Shown: positions 1 to 8,236 of the stretch, piece by piece
Numbering within the stretch: position 1 is the stretch's first letter
Layout: every line of letters starts with the position of its first letter
Source: RGIG1668 sp045124495
GTDB lineage: Bacteria > Bacillota > Clostridia > Lachnospirales > Lachnospiraceae
Assembly (NCBI GenBank): GCA_045124495.1
Contig: JBGVLX010000051.1
Span: forward strand, 6,050-70,049
DNA: 64,000 bases
Direction of reading: 5' to 3'
Program-made: the position numbers and the translations under genes
Notes under the pieces: generated by a model
The model's input: only the letters and a program-made list of their open reading frames with translations
What the model was told of the DNA's origin: nothing
Database searches by the model: none

Positions 1-627
1 AAATTCCTTCGCACCAACTTCACGAACAGATAAGTTCACATCTGCTCTCATGGAACCTTCATTTAACTTACAATCGGAAGCACCTAGATACTGGATGATC
101 ATTCTTAACTTTTCAAGGTAAGCAATGACTTCATCTGCTGAACGCATATCTGGTTCTGATACGATTTCTATCAATGGAACACCGGAACGATTAAAATCAA
201 CTAAAGTGGAATCATCCCAGGAGTCATGCACAAGTTTACCTGCATCTTCTTCCATATGAATTTCATGAATACGAACATATTTTTTCTCGCCATTTACATT
301 GATTTCAATCTTTCCATCCCTGCAAATTGGATAATAAAGTTGGGAAATCTGATAATTTTGTGGATTATCCGGATAAAAATAATTCTTTCGGTCAAACTTA
401 CAATTTCTTGTAATGGAACAATTAGTAGAAAGTCCAACAGCAATGGCTTTTTCCACTACTGCCTTATTTAAAACAGGAAGGGAACCTGGCATTCCGGAAC
501 ATACCGGGCAGGTATGGGTATTCGGTGCACCACCAAATTCTGTACTACATCCACAAAAAATCTTAGTTTTCGTTGAAAGTTCTACGTGTACTTCCAAACC
601 AATGACGGTTTCATACGCTTTGCTCAT
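1..627 (-). CDS. gatB: Asp/Glu-tRNA(Asn/Gln) amidotransferase subunit B, 5' part
   Basis: GatB binds the misacylated tRNA and, with GatA and GatC, converts Asp-tRNA(Asn) or Glu-tRNA(Gln) to the amide form. Translation from the ATG at 627 gives MSKAYETVIGLEVHVELSTK, the standard GatB N-terminus. Zinc-ligand cysteines follow (CGC near residue 26 and CPVC near residue 41), then the kinase-like cradle motifs ending at VNLSVREVGAKEF. About 209 codons are present and the rest lies beyond the left edge. Its ATG overlaps the gatA stop as TAATG, so translation is probably coupled. The family and start are certain from sequence; the substrate (Asn, Gln or both) cannot be read from GatB alone, but the aspS features in this window point to at least the Asn route. 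Confidence 0.96.
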   Translation of the reverse strand, partial: MSKAYETVIGLEVHVELSTKTKIFCGCSTEFGGAPNTHTCPVCSGMPGSLPVLNKAVVEKAIAVGLSTNCSITRNCKFDRKNYFYPDNPQNYQISQLYYPICRDGKIEINVNGEKKYVRIHEIHMEEDAGKLVHDSWDDSTLVDFNRSGVPLIEIVSEPDMRSADEVIAYLEKLRMIIQYLGASDCKLNEGSMRADVNLSVREVGAKEF

Positions 628-2108
628 TATTTATCCCCTCCTTTTACCATTTCCGGTCGTTCATATGTCTTTGTCTGTTCAAAGGCATATGCAGCTCTTA
701 TGATCTTCTTTTCTTCAAATGCATTGCCAATCAACTGTAAACCGATTGGAAGACCCTTAGAATCTTTTCCGCAAGGAAGACTGATTCCCGGAAGTCCTGC
801 AAGATTTACAGATACCGTATATATATCACCCAAATACATCTTAATCGGATCACTTAAACTCTTTCCTACTTCCAAAGCTGTAGTAGGAGCTGTTGGTCCT
901 AAAATTACATCATATTTTTCAAATGCTTTATCAAAAGCCTGCTTAATCAACGCCTTTACCTTTAATGCCTTAACATAATATGCATCATAATATCCGGAAC
1001 TTAAAACAAAGGAACCAAGCATAATTCTACGTTTCACTTCAGAACCAAATCCTTCTGAACGTGTCTTTTTATACATACTATGAAGACCGTCAAAATCTTT
1101 GGTACGATAACCATACTTCACACCATCGAAACGTTCCAGATTCGAACTTGCTTCTGCTGCTGCAATTACATAATAAGCTGGAATCGCATATTCTACCAGA
1201 TTTAAATCAAATTCCTCTACGATAGCGCCTTTTTCCTCTAAAACCCTTGCAGCATTTAATACTGCTTCCTTTACTTCCTTATCCAGACCTTCTCCAAAAT
1301 AATCTTTTGGAATTCCGATTTTCATTCCTTTTACATCGTCTACCAAAGCGGAAGTAAAGTCCTTCTCTTTCAGTTCTACTGAAGTTGAATCCTTTTTATC
1401 ATGACTAGAAATAATCTCTAAAATCGTAGCACAATCTGTCACATCTTTCGCTAAAGGTCCAATCTGATCCAAAGAAGAACCATAAGCAATTAAACCATAT
1501 CTGGATACCGTACCGTAGGTCGGTTTAATACCTGTTACTCCACAAAAAGAAGCCGGCTGACGAATGGAACCACCCGTATCGGAACCTAACGCATAGAAAC
1601 ATTCTTCTGCTGCTACTGCCGCCGCAGAACCACCGGAAGAACCTCCTGGCACATGATTCCCATTCCATGGATTTCTGGTAATACCATAATAAGAAGTTTC
1701 TGTCGTACTTCCCATAGCAAATTCATCCATATTGGTTTTACCTATAATCACTGCACCTGCATCCTCTAAATTTTTTACAGCCTCTGCCGTATAAGTAGGA
1801 TTAAAATTACTTAGTATTTTTGAACTACAGGTTGTAAGCATACCCTTCGTACACATATTATCTTTTATAGCCACCGGTACACCTGCTAACGGTCCTGTAA
1901 GTTCCCCTGCGTCAATTTGTTTTTGGACCTTTGCAGCTTTTTCCAACGCACCTTCTTTATCCAAAGTGACATAACAATTTAAGTCTTTCTCTGATTTTTC
2001 AATCTGGGCGAACACTGCCTCCACAGCTTCCACTACAGACACTTCTTTTGCTTTTATTTTTTTCCCAAGCTCTACCGCTGTTAAACTAGTAAGTTCCACT
2101 GAATTCAC
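627..2108 (-). CDS. gatA: Asp/Glu-tRNA(Asn/Gln) amidotransferase subunit A
   Basis: GatA is the amidase subunit: it hydrolyses glutamine and supplies ammonia for transamidation on GatB. The 493 residues are full length. The amidase Lys-cisSer-Ser triad is visible: Lys82 in VAIKDN, Ser157 in the signature PGGSSGGSAAAVA and Ser181 in SDTGGS, each three positions after the S. aureus numbering. It lies two bases after gatC and overlaps gatB by a TAATG junction, giving the usual gatCAB operon order. No truncation or odd feature is seen. Confidence 0.97.
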   Translation of the reverse strand: MNSVELTSLTAVELGKKIKAKEVSVVEAVEAVFAQIEKSEKDLNCYVTLDKEGALEKAAKVQKQIDAGELTGPLAGVPVAIKDNMCTKGMLTTCSSKILSNFNPTYTAEAVKNLEDAGAVIIGKTNMDEFAMGSTTETSYYGITRNPWNGNHVPGGSSGGSAAAVAAEECFYALGSDTGGSIRQPASFCGVTGIKPTYGTVSRYGLIAYGSSLDQIGPLAKDVTDCATILEIISSHDKKDSTSVELKEKDFTSALVDDVKGMKIGIPKDYFGEGLDKEVKEAVLNAARVLEEKGAIVEEFDLNLVEYAIPAYYVIAAAEASSNLERFDGVKYGYRTKDFDGLHSMYKKTRSEGFGSEVKRRIMLGSFVLSSGYYDAYYVKALKVKALIKQAFDKAFEKYDVILGPTAPTTALEVGKSLSDPIKMYLGDIYTVSVNLAGLPGISLPCGKDSKGLPIGLQLIGNAFEEKKIIRAAYAFEQTKTYERPEMVKGGDK

Positions 2109-2110
2109 CT

Positions 2111-2404
2111 CTATTCTACAGTCTTTGGCACCTGATAAGCACCATCTTTTTGTTCTGGAGCGTTAAATAACATATTCTCCCTGTCGTCTCCATTGGTTAC
2201 AATATCTTCACGAAATACATTATGAACAGAAAAGGTATGGCTCATAGGGACTACATCTTCTGTATCCAGTTCATTTAGCTTGTCTATATAATCCAGCATA
2301 CTCTCCATGTCTTTTTTTGCCTGTTCTTTTTCTTCCTTATCCAGTTCAAGTTTTGCTAAAATACCCACATATTCAATGGTATCGTCTGAAATTACATTTG
2401 CCAT
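2111..2404 (-). CDS. gatC: Asp/Glu-tRNA(Asn/Gln) amidotransferase subunit C
   Basis: GatC is a small belt-like subunit that holds GatA and GatB together. The protein begins MANVISDDTIEYVGILAKLE and runs about 97 residues, the usual size, with the conserved helical N-terminus and the VVPMSHTF segment. The start is uncertain. The ATG at 2404 matches the family length but has no clear ribosome binding site; an in-frame ATG at 2416 and a GTG at 2422 lie closer to an AGAGAG sequence near 2424-2429. It is the first gene of gatCAB. No T-box or other leader motif is recognised in the 180 bases upstream. Confidence 0.93.
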   Translation of the reverse strand: MANVISDDTIEYVGILAKLELDKEEKEQAKKDMESMLDYIDKLNELDTEDVVPMSHTFSVHNVFREDIVTNGDDRENMLFNAPEQKDGAYQVPKTVE

Positions 2405-2479
2405 ATTAAAAACCATGCACACTCTCTGAAGAAAAACAAAAAGGTATGCATTTTCCTTTCTTATTATTTTCTAATTTTC

Positions 2480-2537
2480 ATACCAAACATCCCTTTGGTA
2501 TAAACAGCAACGAAAAATCAGCTGTTATGCTGATTTT
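2480..2537 (-). terminator. Two intergenic hairpins before gatC
   Basis: Two perfect inverted repeats lie between the unknown gene at 2593 and gatC. One has arms at 2480-2487 and 2494-2501 (ATACCAAA and its complement, 6-base loop). The other has arms at 2514-2522 and 2529-2537 (AAAATCAGC and its complement, 6-base loop). The second, read on minus, ends in a short T run (TTTTTCG), so it may be a weak terminator for the upstream gene. The first has no T run and its role is unknown. Confidence 0.4.
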
Positions 2538-2592
2538 CCATAAAAGCCTTTTTCTTCATTATCCTCAATGCCTCTCAACATATCCCGGATTT

Positions 2593-3231
2593 TTATTTTA
2601 ATGTTGTAAGTGATTTGTATATTACATAATTATTAATATAAATCATAGATGTTATATCACCTGATGCATCACTCACAATAATCACACACTCTTTTCCATT
2701 CTCACTTTCATAAAGTCTGGCTGATTTACCTCCGGCTAATTCATAATCTGTAGAGGCATCTGTGTCAAAGGTAAAATCAACTTCTATTTCAGAAAGTGGA
2801 TCTCCAATACCAACGCCGAAGAGTTTATTTTTCTTATCATCTCCATTTACCAATACTCCAAAACGTCCCTGTGCCGGTGTATCCACAACATATACATTCT
2901 CCGTTCCATATACATGATAACCAATAGCATTCATAAAGAATTCATCCATAATAGCGCTATTCTCAACAAAAGCGGTGCCAAATGTCTGTTCCAGCTGTTC
3001 ATTTGATTTTAAATATGTTGTTTCAATTTTGATTTCCGGTCGTTTATATTCGTCAATCCAGGCTTTACCATAATGATAAACCACTGCTATAATCGCAATT
3101 ATAACGATGATTTTGAAAAATCCCTTAAAATTAACGTTTACGCCGCCACTTTTCTTTGGTTTTTTTACATTTGTGTTATTGATCACTATTGGTGAATCGG
3201 TTAAATCATAAAATTCATTTCCATTGCTCAT
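2593..3231 (-). CDS. Unknown membrane-anchored protein
   Basis: I do not recognise this family. The 212-residue protein has a short polar cytoplasmic N-terminus with a basic patch (VKKPKKSGG). One hydrophobic segment follows at about residues 36-54 (FKIIVIIAIIAVVYHYG). The remaining C-terminal domain of about 150 residues is rich in acidic and aromatic residues, is probably extracytoplasmic and has no cysteine-rich or catalytic motif I can name. It begins with ATG at 3231 after GGAGG (read on minus). Its neighbours (gatCAB downstream, ABC exporter upstream) do not reveal a function. Confidence 0.8.
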   Translation of the reverse strand: MSNGNEFYDLTDSPIVINNTNVKKPKKSGGVNVNFKGFFKIIVIIAIIAVVYHYGKAWIDEYKRPEIKIETTYLKSNEQLEQTFGTAFVENSAIMDEFFMNAIGYHVYGTENVYVVDTPAQGRFGVLVNGDDKKNKLFGVGIGDPLSEIEVDFTFDTDASTDYELAGGKSARLYESENGKECVIIVSDASGDITSMIYINNYVIYKSLTTLK

Positions 3232-3397
3232 ATTTTTCCTCCCTAATCATAAAACATGCCTTCATCATACCTTAAAATCAAACGAATTTCAATAGTTTAT
3301 GCTTCATATCTTAGAAATAAAATTGTATTTTTAAACCTTACACTTACTATATCCATCCAAATACCTTATTACTTTAAGCCACTCAAAACGCCCTGTT

Positions 3398-4225
3398 CTA
3401 CTTCAAATCTTTTTTTCTAAAATACAAAATGCCTAACAAACTGCTAACTAACAAATAACCTATAGATAAAACAACTGCAAACTGTACTTCATAATTTTCA
3501 ATTTCCAAATAAGAAAAATCCTCTATTACAGTTGCAATCCAATACTTTCCACTTCTGGTTTCTTCACTAAAAGGAATGTTTGAATTTCCATTGATGGAAG
3601 AATCTATTACCGAAAATCCTGTAGTAAGTAAAACCAAAAGAACCGTTCCTATGGTCATGGCTGCACCTTCGTGAGTAGTTAAAAAAGAAATCATGACAAA
3701 AAAGGCAGCTAAAGAGACATATAATATCAAATCCAATAAAACTACAAGAAGGAAGCGGTCCAAAGACCCTTCTATATCGAAATCGAAACCAAAACAAACT
3801 CCTGCAGTAAGAAAAACTGAAACAAAAGAAATTATGTAAATTACAGCAACTCCAAGCATGGTGTTTAAAAGTTTTGAAAGGTAAATCTGTCCTCTCTTAT
3901 ACCCTTTTAAAACAGCCAGATTAACGGTTCTTTGCTGAAACTCTCCCGCAACATAAATTGCAACAAAAACACAAATGATAATTCCTAAAATCTGAGCAAA
4001 TGATAGACCAATTAATGTAAAATTATAGGCATCCATAACCTGCAACGCTTCTAGTTCCGTTTCATCACCTCCGGCAGCCTCTAATTTCGCCACATCTAAA
4101 AAAGAAAGAACTGCTTTAAATAAAATAGTAATTCCAATAAATCCAGCCATTACAACACCGATACATACCCTAAGTGCCATGGATTTCTTTAATCGATAAA
4201 AATCCATCTTAATCAATTCTTTCAT
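3398..4225 (-). CDS. ABC-2 type transporter permease
   Basis: Membrane subunit of a two-gene ABC exporter. The 275 residues hold about six hydrophobic segments, starting at residues 18-40 after the amphipathic stretch MDFYRLKKSMAL typical of ABC-2 permeases, and ending at about 245-268. It overlaps the ATPase gene by 17 bases, so the two are translated together. ATG at 4225 has an upstream GGGGGAA; an internal ATG at 4207 has none. The sequence does not show the substrate; relatives include bacteriocin-immunity, drug and lantibiotic exporters. Confidence 0.85.
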   Translation of the reverse strand: MKELIKMDFYRLKKSMALRVCIGVVMAGFIGITILFKAVLSFLDVAKLEAAGGDETELEALQVMDAYNFTLIGLSFAQILGIIICVFVAIYVAGEFQQRTVNLAVLKGYKRGQIYLSKLLNTMLGVAVIYIISFVSVFLTAGVCFGFDFDIEGSLDRFLLVVLLDLILYVSLAAFFVMISFLTTHEGAAMTIGTVLLVLLTTGFSVIDSSINGNSNIPFSEETRSGKYWIATVIEDFSYLEIENYEVQFAVVLSIGYLLVSSLLGILYFRKKDLK

Positions 4226-4952
4226 ACTGTTCCCCCATTACCATCATAAAATATTCTTCCAGCAAATCACCTTTCACTCCTTTTTCTTTTAACCGAAGTA
4301 ATTTTTCTTCCAGTTCCTCTGCTGAAATTTCTTCTACCAATCTGCCTTCTTTCATAAAACCATACTTTGTCGCAATTTTTGATAATTCTGTAAGCATATG
4401 ACTGGAAATAAAAATTGTCATACCATATTTTTTATTTAATTTTACTAATAACTCTCTGATTTCCCTGATTCCCATAGGATCAAGACCATTCATAGGCTCG
4501 TCCAGAACTAGTAGTTTAGGACTTCCTACCAGGGCAATCCCAATGGCTAACCTCTGTTTCATTCCCAATGAGAAATATTTTGCTTTCTTTTTATCATTCT
4601 TTAGTCCAACTTCCTTTAGAATGTTAAGAAGACTCTCTTTGTCTTCCATGTGGCATAACTTCGCCTGTACCATAAGATTTTCCAGAGCTGTCATAGAAGG
4701 ATAGATAGATGGATATTCTACAAAGCCCCCGATGGGTTTTACTGAATGAACTTCTTCCTCTTCAAAAAGAACAATCTTTCCATCATAATTTTTAATAAAA
4801 TTCAGAATCATCCGTATTACAGTGCTTTTTCCTGCACCATTTTTTCCTACAAAACCATATATCTCTCCCTCTTCAATTTCAAAGGAAACCTGACTTACTA
4901 CAGGTACTTTATCATAACATTTGGTAAGATTTATCGCTTGTAATATTTTCAT
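4209..4952 (-). CDS. ABC transporter ATP-binding protein
   Basis: Nucleotide-binding subunit that powers the adjacent ABC-2 permease. About 247 residues carry Walker A (GKNGAGKST), the signature motif in the form FSLGMKQRL, Walker B (LLVLDEPMNGLDP) and a switch His in IFISSHM. I chose ATG 4952 because GAGGTGG lies just upstream on minus; a GTG at 4964 sits inside that ribosome binding site. The C-terminal 40 residues are short and charged, as in the CcmA/BcrA-like export ATPases. Substrate unknown. Confidence 0.92.
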   Translation of the reverse strand: MKILQAINLTKCYDKVPVVSQVSFEIEEGEIYGFVGKNGAGKSTVIRMILNFIKNYDGKIVLFEEEEVHSVKPIGGFVEYPSIYPSMTALENLMVQAKLCHMEDKESLLNILKEVGLKNDKKKAKYFSLGMKQRLAIGIALVGSPKLLVLDEPMNGLDPMGIREIRELLVKLNKKYGMTIFISSHMLTELSKIATKYGFMKEGRLVEEISAEELEEKLLRLKEKGVKGDLLEEYFMMVMGEQYERID

Positions 4953-5070
4953 TTTCCACCTCACTGGATTTTTCTACAATTTTATCATAAATTCATTCAA
5001 GTTACCACTATCATTTTCTTTCTCATCCATTTTCTATTTTCATCCGTTCAACTTTTATCCCCTCATCCAT

Positions 5071-5139
5071 TTTTATACGTCCCTCTGTTTTTACGTTTCC
5101 TTGTTTTTATACGTTTCCTTGTTTTTATACGTTCCTCTG
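5071..5139. repeat. Four degenerate 16-18 bp tandem repeats upstream of spoVA
   Basis: Units begin at 5071, 5088, 5104 and 5122 and follow the pattern TTTTTATACGTTTCCTTG with changes of one to four bases or short deletions. They fill part of the 306-base gap between the ABC ATPase start (4952) and spoVAA (5259). The rest of the gap is AT-rich, without other structure apart from the promoter noted next. The units are not palindromic. They may simply be replication slippage. Confidence 0.75.
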
Positions 5140-5189
5140 TTTTATCTTTCTTGCTTATTATTTTCTACCATAGTTTCCATAATTTTCAT

Positions 5190-5218
5190 ATATATTATTT
5201 CATTTTTTTCCCATACTA
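5190..5218 (+). promoter_or_regulatory. Candidate sigma-G promoter of spoVA
   Basis: CATACTA at 5212-5218 matches the forespore sigma-G/sigma-F -10 consensus CATnnTA. A -35-like ATATA (5190-5194) lies 17 bases upstream. The ATG of spoVAA is 41 bases downstream and is preceded by GGAAAGGA at 5243-5250. In Bacillus subtilis spoVA is transcribed by sigma-G, which supports this reading; the -35 match is only partial. Confidence 0.5.
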
Positions 5219-5258
5219 TTTTCATGAATCACTAATATATTTGGAAAGGAAGTTTGTT

Positions 5259-5888
5259 ATGAACTCTGTTGACCTATATATAAAAGCAGAAATGAGTATC
5301 GCAATTACTAAAGATCATGTAACCATTGGGGACTTTGCCAAAATTTATTGTCAGGATAAAAACATAAAAAATCATGTCAGCACCTTAAAAATTGCAAATC
5401 GCAACCAGGCGAATGAAAATCACCTTGCAATTTCTCTTTTAGAAGTCATTCAGGAGATAAATAACATTTATCCCGATGTTAAGGTTATAAATGTTGGGGC
5501 ACCTGATATTCTGGTACACTTTAAAAAAGCAAAACCGGAAAACAAAGCTTTAACATTACTAAAACTGACATTCATCTGCCTTCTTGCCTTTTTAGGTTCC
5601 GCCTATGCCATTATTTCTTATAATACAGATGTGAATGCCTCCGATACATTTGTTATGTTATACAAATTATTTATGGGAACCTACCCATCAGGTCCCTCCA
5701 TATTACAGCTTTCCTACTGTATTGGACTTCCAAGTGGCGTCATTTTATATTTTAATCATTTATCCCATAAAAATTTAAGTTCCGACCCATCGCCACTAGA
5801 AGTTCAGATGCGTACCTATGAACAGGAAGTAAATACAGCTTTAATTACCAACGAAGGAAGGAAGGGAAATGAAATTGATGTGGATTAA
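5259..5888 (+). CDS. spoVAA: Stage V sporulation protein AA
   Basis: First gene of the spoVA operon, whose products form the inner-membrane channel that moves Ca-dipicolinate into the forespore and out at germination. The 209-residue protein has a soluble N-terminal half (about residues 1-105) and two hydrophobic segments at about 108-128 and 145-168, the layout of SpoVAA. ATG 5259 is preceded by GGAAAGGA. Its 3' end overlaps spoVAB by 20 bases. Many clostridia lack spoVAA and spoVAB, so their presence is worth noting. Identification rests on layout and operon position. Confidence 0.85.
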   Translation: MNSVDLYIKAEMSIAITKDHVTIGDFAKIYCQDKNIKNHVSTLKIANRNQANENHLAISLLEVIQEINNIYPDVKVINVGAPDILVHFKKAKPENKALTLLKLTFICLLAFLGSAYAIISYNTDVNASDTFVMLYKLFMGTYPSGPSILQLSYCIGLPSGVILYFNHLSHKNLSSDPSPLEVQMRTYEQEVNTALITNEGRKGNEIDVD

Positions 5889-6291
5889 GTATGTTCTTTT
5901 AGTGTTATTAGGTTTTGGCGCCGGTCTTATCATCGCCGGAGCATTTATCGCCTTTATTTCCACCATTGGAATTTTTCCACGTTTTGCGGCACAAACCCAT
6001 ACCATAAAACATTTAAAATTATATGAAACTTTTATCTTATTAGGTTCCACTCTCGGAAATCTGATTTCCGTATATTCCATACCTGTCCCATTAGGTATTG
6101 CCGGACTTGCAATTTTAGGTTTTTTCTCTGGCGTTTTTGTCGGCTCTTTGGTAAGTGCCCTTGCAGAAGTTGCAAACACCATTCCGGTTTTTTCAAGAAG
6201 AGCTTCCATACGAAAAGGACTTCCTTATGTCTTAATCAGCATTGCATTAGGAAAAGGCATTGGTTCCTTTGTACAATATTTTATCATGTAA
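5869..6291 (+). CDS. spoVAB: Stage V sporulation protein AB
   Basis: Small integral membrane protein of 140 residues with four hydrophobic segments (about 5-30, 48-62, 68-95 and 118-138). It belongs to the SpoVA dipicolinate channel group. The segment GVFVGSLVSALAEVANTIPV is characteristic of SpoVAB. It starts inside the end of spoVAA with a purine-rich GGAAGGAAGGG upstream, and is followed by spoVAC after 13 bases. Its molecular role in the channel is not established. Confidence 0.88.
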   Translation: MKLMWIKYVLLVLLGFGAGLIIAGAFIAFISTIGIFPRFAAQTHTIKHLKLYETFILLGSTLGNLISVYSIPVPLGIAGLAILGFFSGVFVGSLVSALAEVANTIPVFSRRASIRKGLPYVLISIALGKGIGSFVQYFIM

Positions 6292-6304
6292 AGGAGAACG
6301 ATAT

Positions 6305-6766
6305 ATGAAACAAGAACCCTCACAAAAAGAGTACAATCAATATGTAAAACAAGTAACACCAACCCATTCTCTCGTAAAGAACTGTTTTCATGCTTTCTGG
6401 ATTGGTGGCCTCATCTGTGTAATAGGTCAATTATTTTTTCATTTATTTCAGACGAATCTGGATTTAAACAAAGAAGATGCCAGCACTTATGTTACCATTA
6501 CTCTGGTATTGTTAAGTATCATTTTAACGGGATTTAATATATATCCAAAAATCGCCAAATTAGGTGGTGCCGGAACTCTGGTTCCCATTACAGGTTTTGC
6601 AAACTCAGTAGCTGCTCCTTGTATCGAGTTTCAAAAAGAAGGACAGGTTTTTGGTATTGGTGTAAAAGTATTTACTATCGCCGGACCAGTTATCTTATAT
6701 GGTATTTTTTCTTCTTTTGTTCTTGGCTTTATCTACTATATTTTATCAAGTCTGGGGGTATTATAA
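6305..6766 (+). CDS. spoVAC: Stage V sporulation protein AC
   Basis: SpoVAC is an inner-membrane protein of the dipicolinate channel; the Bacillus protein behaves as a mechanosensitive channel. The 153 residues show hydrophobic segments and the conserved loop GGAGTLVPITGFANSVAAPC, which is also found in SpoVAE. ATG 6305 follows AAAGGAGA. The stop TAA overlaps the spoVAD ATG as TAATG, so the two are translationally coupled. Confidence 0.95.
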   Translation: MKQEPSQKEYNQYVKQVTPTHSLVKNCFHAFWIGGLICVIGQLFFHLFQTNLDLNKEDASTYVTITLVLLSIILTGFNIYPKIAKLGGAGTLVPITGFANSVAAPCIEFQKEGQVFGIGVKVFTIAGPVILYGIFSSFVLGFIYYILSSLGVL

Positions 6767-7785
6767 TGCAGAATACAAAGATTCAAAAAGGAAAACAAAG
6801 TATTGCTTTCGAAAAAACACCCTATGTTCACTCTTATGCATCCATTGTAGGACCGAAAGAAGGAGAAGGGCCTCTTGCATCCTACTTTGATATGATAACC
6901 AAAGATTTTGAATTAGGTCAAAATACCTGGGAAGAAGCCGAAAGCCAGTTAGTCACGCTAGCCATTAAAACTGCCATCAAAAAAGGGAATTTAAAGCCTG
7001 AACAAATACGTTATTTATTTGCCGGTGACTTACTAGGTCAGTTAATCGGAAGTACCTTCGGAGTGAAAGACTTAAATATTCCCGTTTTTGGCCTCTACGG
7101 GGCCTGTTCCACTATGGGGGAATCTTTATCCTTAGCTTCCATGTGTATTTCCGGTGGTTTTGCAGACTTTGCCACAGCTGTAACTTCCAGCCATTTCGCC
7201 AGTGCCGAAAAGCAATTCCGTTTTCCTTTAGAATATGGTAACCAACGTCCTTTAAGTGCTACATGGACGGTTACGGGAAGTGGAGCTGTTGTTTTATCTT
7301 CCGAAGAAAGTGACATAAAAATTACAGGTATTACCACCGGAACAATCATGGACTATGGGATTCGCGATTCCATGAATATGGGTGCCTCAATGGCTCCTGC
7401 TGCGTGCAATGTTATTTATCAGAATCTCACTGACTTTAATTTATCTGTTGATTACTACGATAAAATCATCACGGGAGATTTAGGCTACATCGGACAGGAA
7501 ATTTTATTTAAGTTATTAAGGGACAATGGATATGAAATCAGTCACCTTCACATGGATTGTGGAATTGAAATCTACGATAATGAAAAGCAGGATACGCATA
7601 GTGGGGGGTCCGGTTGTGGATGTTGTGCCTCTACCCTGTGTGGTTATATTTTTGAACAATTAAAAAAGAAAGTATGGAAACGAATCTTATTTGTTCCAAC
7701 AGGAGCTCTATTGTCCACTGTTAGTTTTAACGAAGGACAAAATATTCCTTCCATTGCTCATGGTATTATGTTTGAAAGGGTGTAA
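6766..7785 (+). CDS. spoVAD: Stage V sporulation protein AD
   Basis: SpoVAD is a soluble, membrane-associated protein with a thiolase-like fold that binds dipicolinic acid. The 339 residues include GLYGACSTMGESLSLAS around the thiolase-type cysteine and a C-terminal GGSGCGCCASTLCGY stretch. ATG 6766 overlaps the spoVAC stop and follows GGGGG. A longer upstream reading frame overlapping spoVAC was not used because it lacks a ribosome binding site. spoVAE starts 6 bases after its stop. Confidence 0.96.
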   Translation: MQNTKIQKGKQSIAFEKTPYVHSYASIVGPKEGEGPLASYFDMITKDFELGQNTWEEAESQLVTLAIKTAIKKGNLKPEQIRYLFAGDLLGQLIGSTFGVKDLNIPVFGLYGACSTMGESLSLASMCISGGFADFATAVTSSHFASAEKQFRFPLEYGNQRPLSATWTVTGSGAVVLSSEESDIKITGITTGTIMDYGIRDSMNMGASMAPAACNVIYQNLTDFNLSVDYYDKIITGDLGYIGQEILFKLLRDNGYEISHLHMDCGIEIYDNEKQDTHSGGSGCGCCASTLCGYIFEQLKKKVWKRILFVPTGALLSTVSFNEGQNIPSIAHGIMFERV

Positions 7786-7790
7786 ACAAT

Positions 7791-8147
7791 ATGGACTATA
7801 TAAATGCTTTTATTTCCGGCGGAATTATATGTATACTGACACAAATCTTAATTGAAAAAACAAAGCTGATGCCAGGACGTGTCATGGTAATCCTAGTAAT
7901 CATCGGAGCTGTTCTTGGTGCATTAGGGATTTATGAACCCTTCTCCAAATTGGCAGGATGTGGCGCTACAGTCCCTTTAACCGGTTTTGGATTTAATCTT
8001 TGGAAAGGAATCAAAGAAGCCATAGATACAGATGGTTTTTTAGGATTGTTTCGGGGTGGTTTTCAAGCTGCTGCAGCCGGTACCAGTGCTGCCCTTATCT
8101 TTTCCTATTTAGCAGCTCTTGTTTTTTCTCCAAAAATGAAACAATAA
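7791..8147 (+). CDS. spoVAE: Stage V sporulation protein AE (AEb type)
   Basis: Last gene of the operon: 118 residues, hydrophobic, with the loop LAGCGATVPLTGFGFNLWKG that parallels the SpoVAC loop. This is the SpoVAEb type; no separate spoVAEa or spoVAF follows, unlike Bacillus. ATG 7791 has GAAAGGG upstream inside the end of spoVAD. With SpoVAC it forms part of the membrane channel for Ca-dipicolinate. Confidence 0.94.
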   Translation: MDYINAFISGGIICILTQILIEKTKLMPGRVMVILVIIGAVLGALGIYEPFSKLAGCGATVPLTGFGFNLWKGIKEAIDTDGFLGLFRGGFQAAAAGTSAALIFSYLAALVFSPKMKQ

Positions 8148-8157
8148 TCCAGCCCTT

Positions 8158-8228
8158 AAATGTCTTTTTTCAGACATTTAATTCATATAGATAAAAAAGA
8201 ACAAAGTGTGCAGGGGCACACTTTGTTC
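8158..8228. terminator. Convergent terminator region between spoVAE and the PBP gene
   Basis: Two hairpins are present. One at about 8158-8179 (AAATGTC / GACATTT) follows spoVAE. The second has perfect 13-base arms at 8199-8211 and 8216-8228 (GAACAAAGTGTGC and its complement) with a 4-base loop. On the minus strand the second is followed by TTTTTTATC, so it should end the penicillin-binding protein transcript; the strand assignment of the first is less clear. Confidence 0.75.
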
Positions 8229-8236
8229 AAATATTC

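Noticed and set aside
2480..2501. Hairpin before gatC as a T-box or riboswitch
   Set aside because: No GGTGG-ACCGCGG element and too short for a known class.
4921..5258. Plus-strand frame before spoVAA rich in Phe, Tyr and Leu
   Set aside because: Produced by T-rich repeats; no ribosome binding site, and its codons follow the tandem units.
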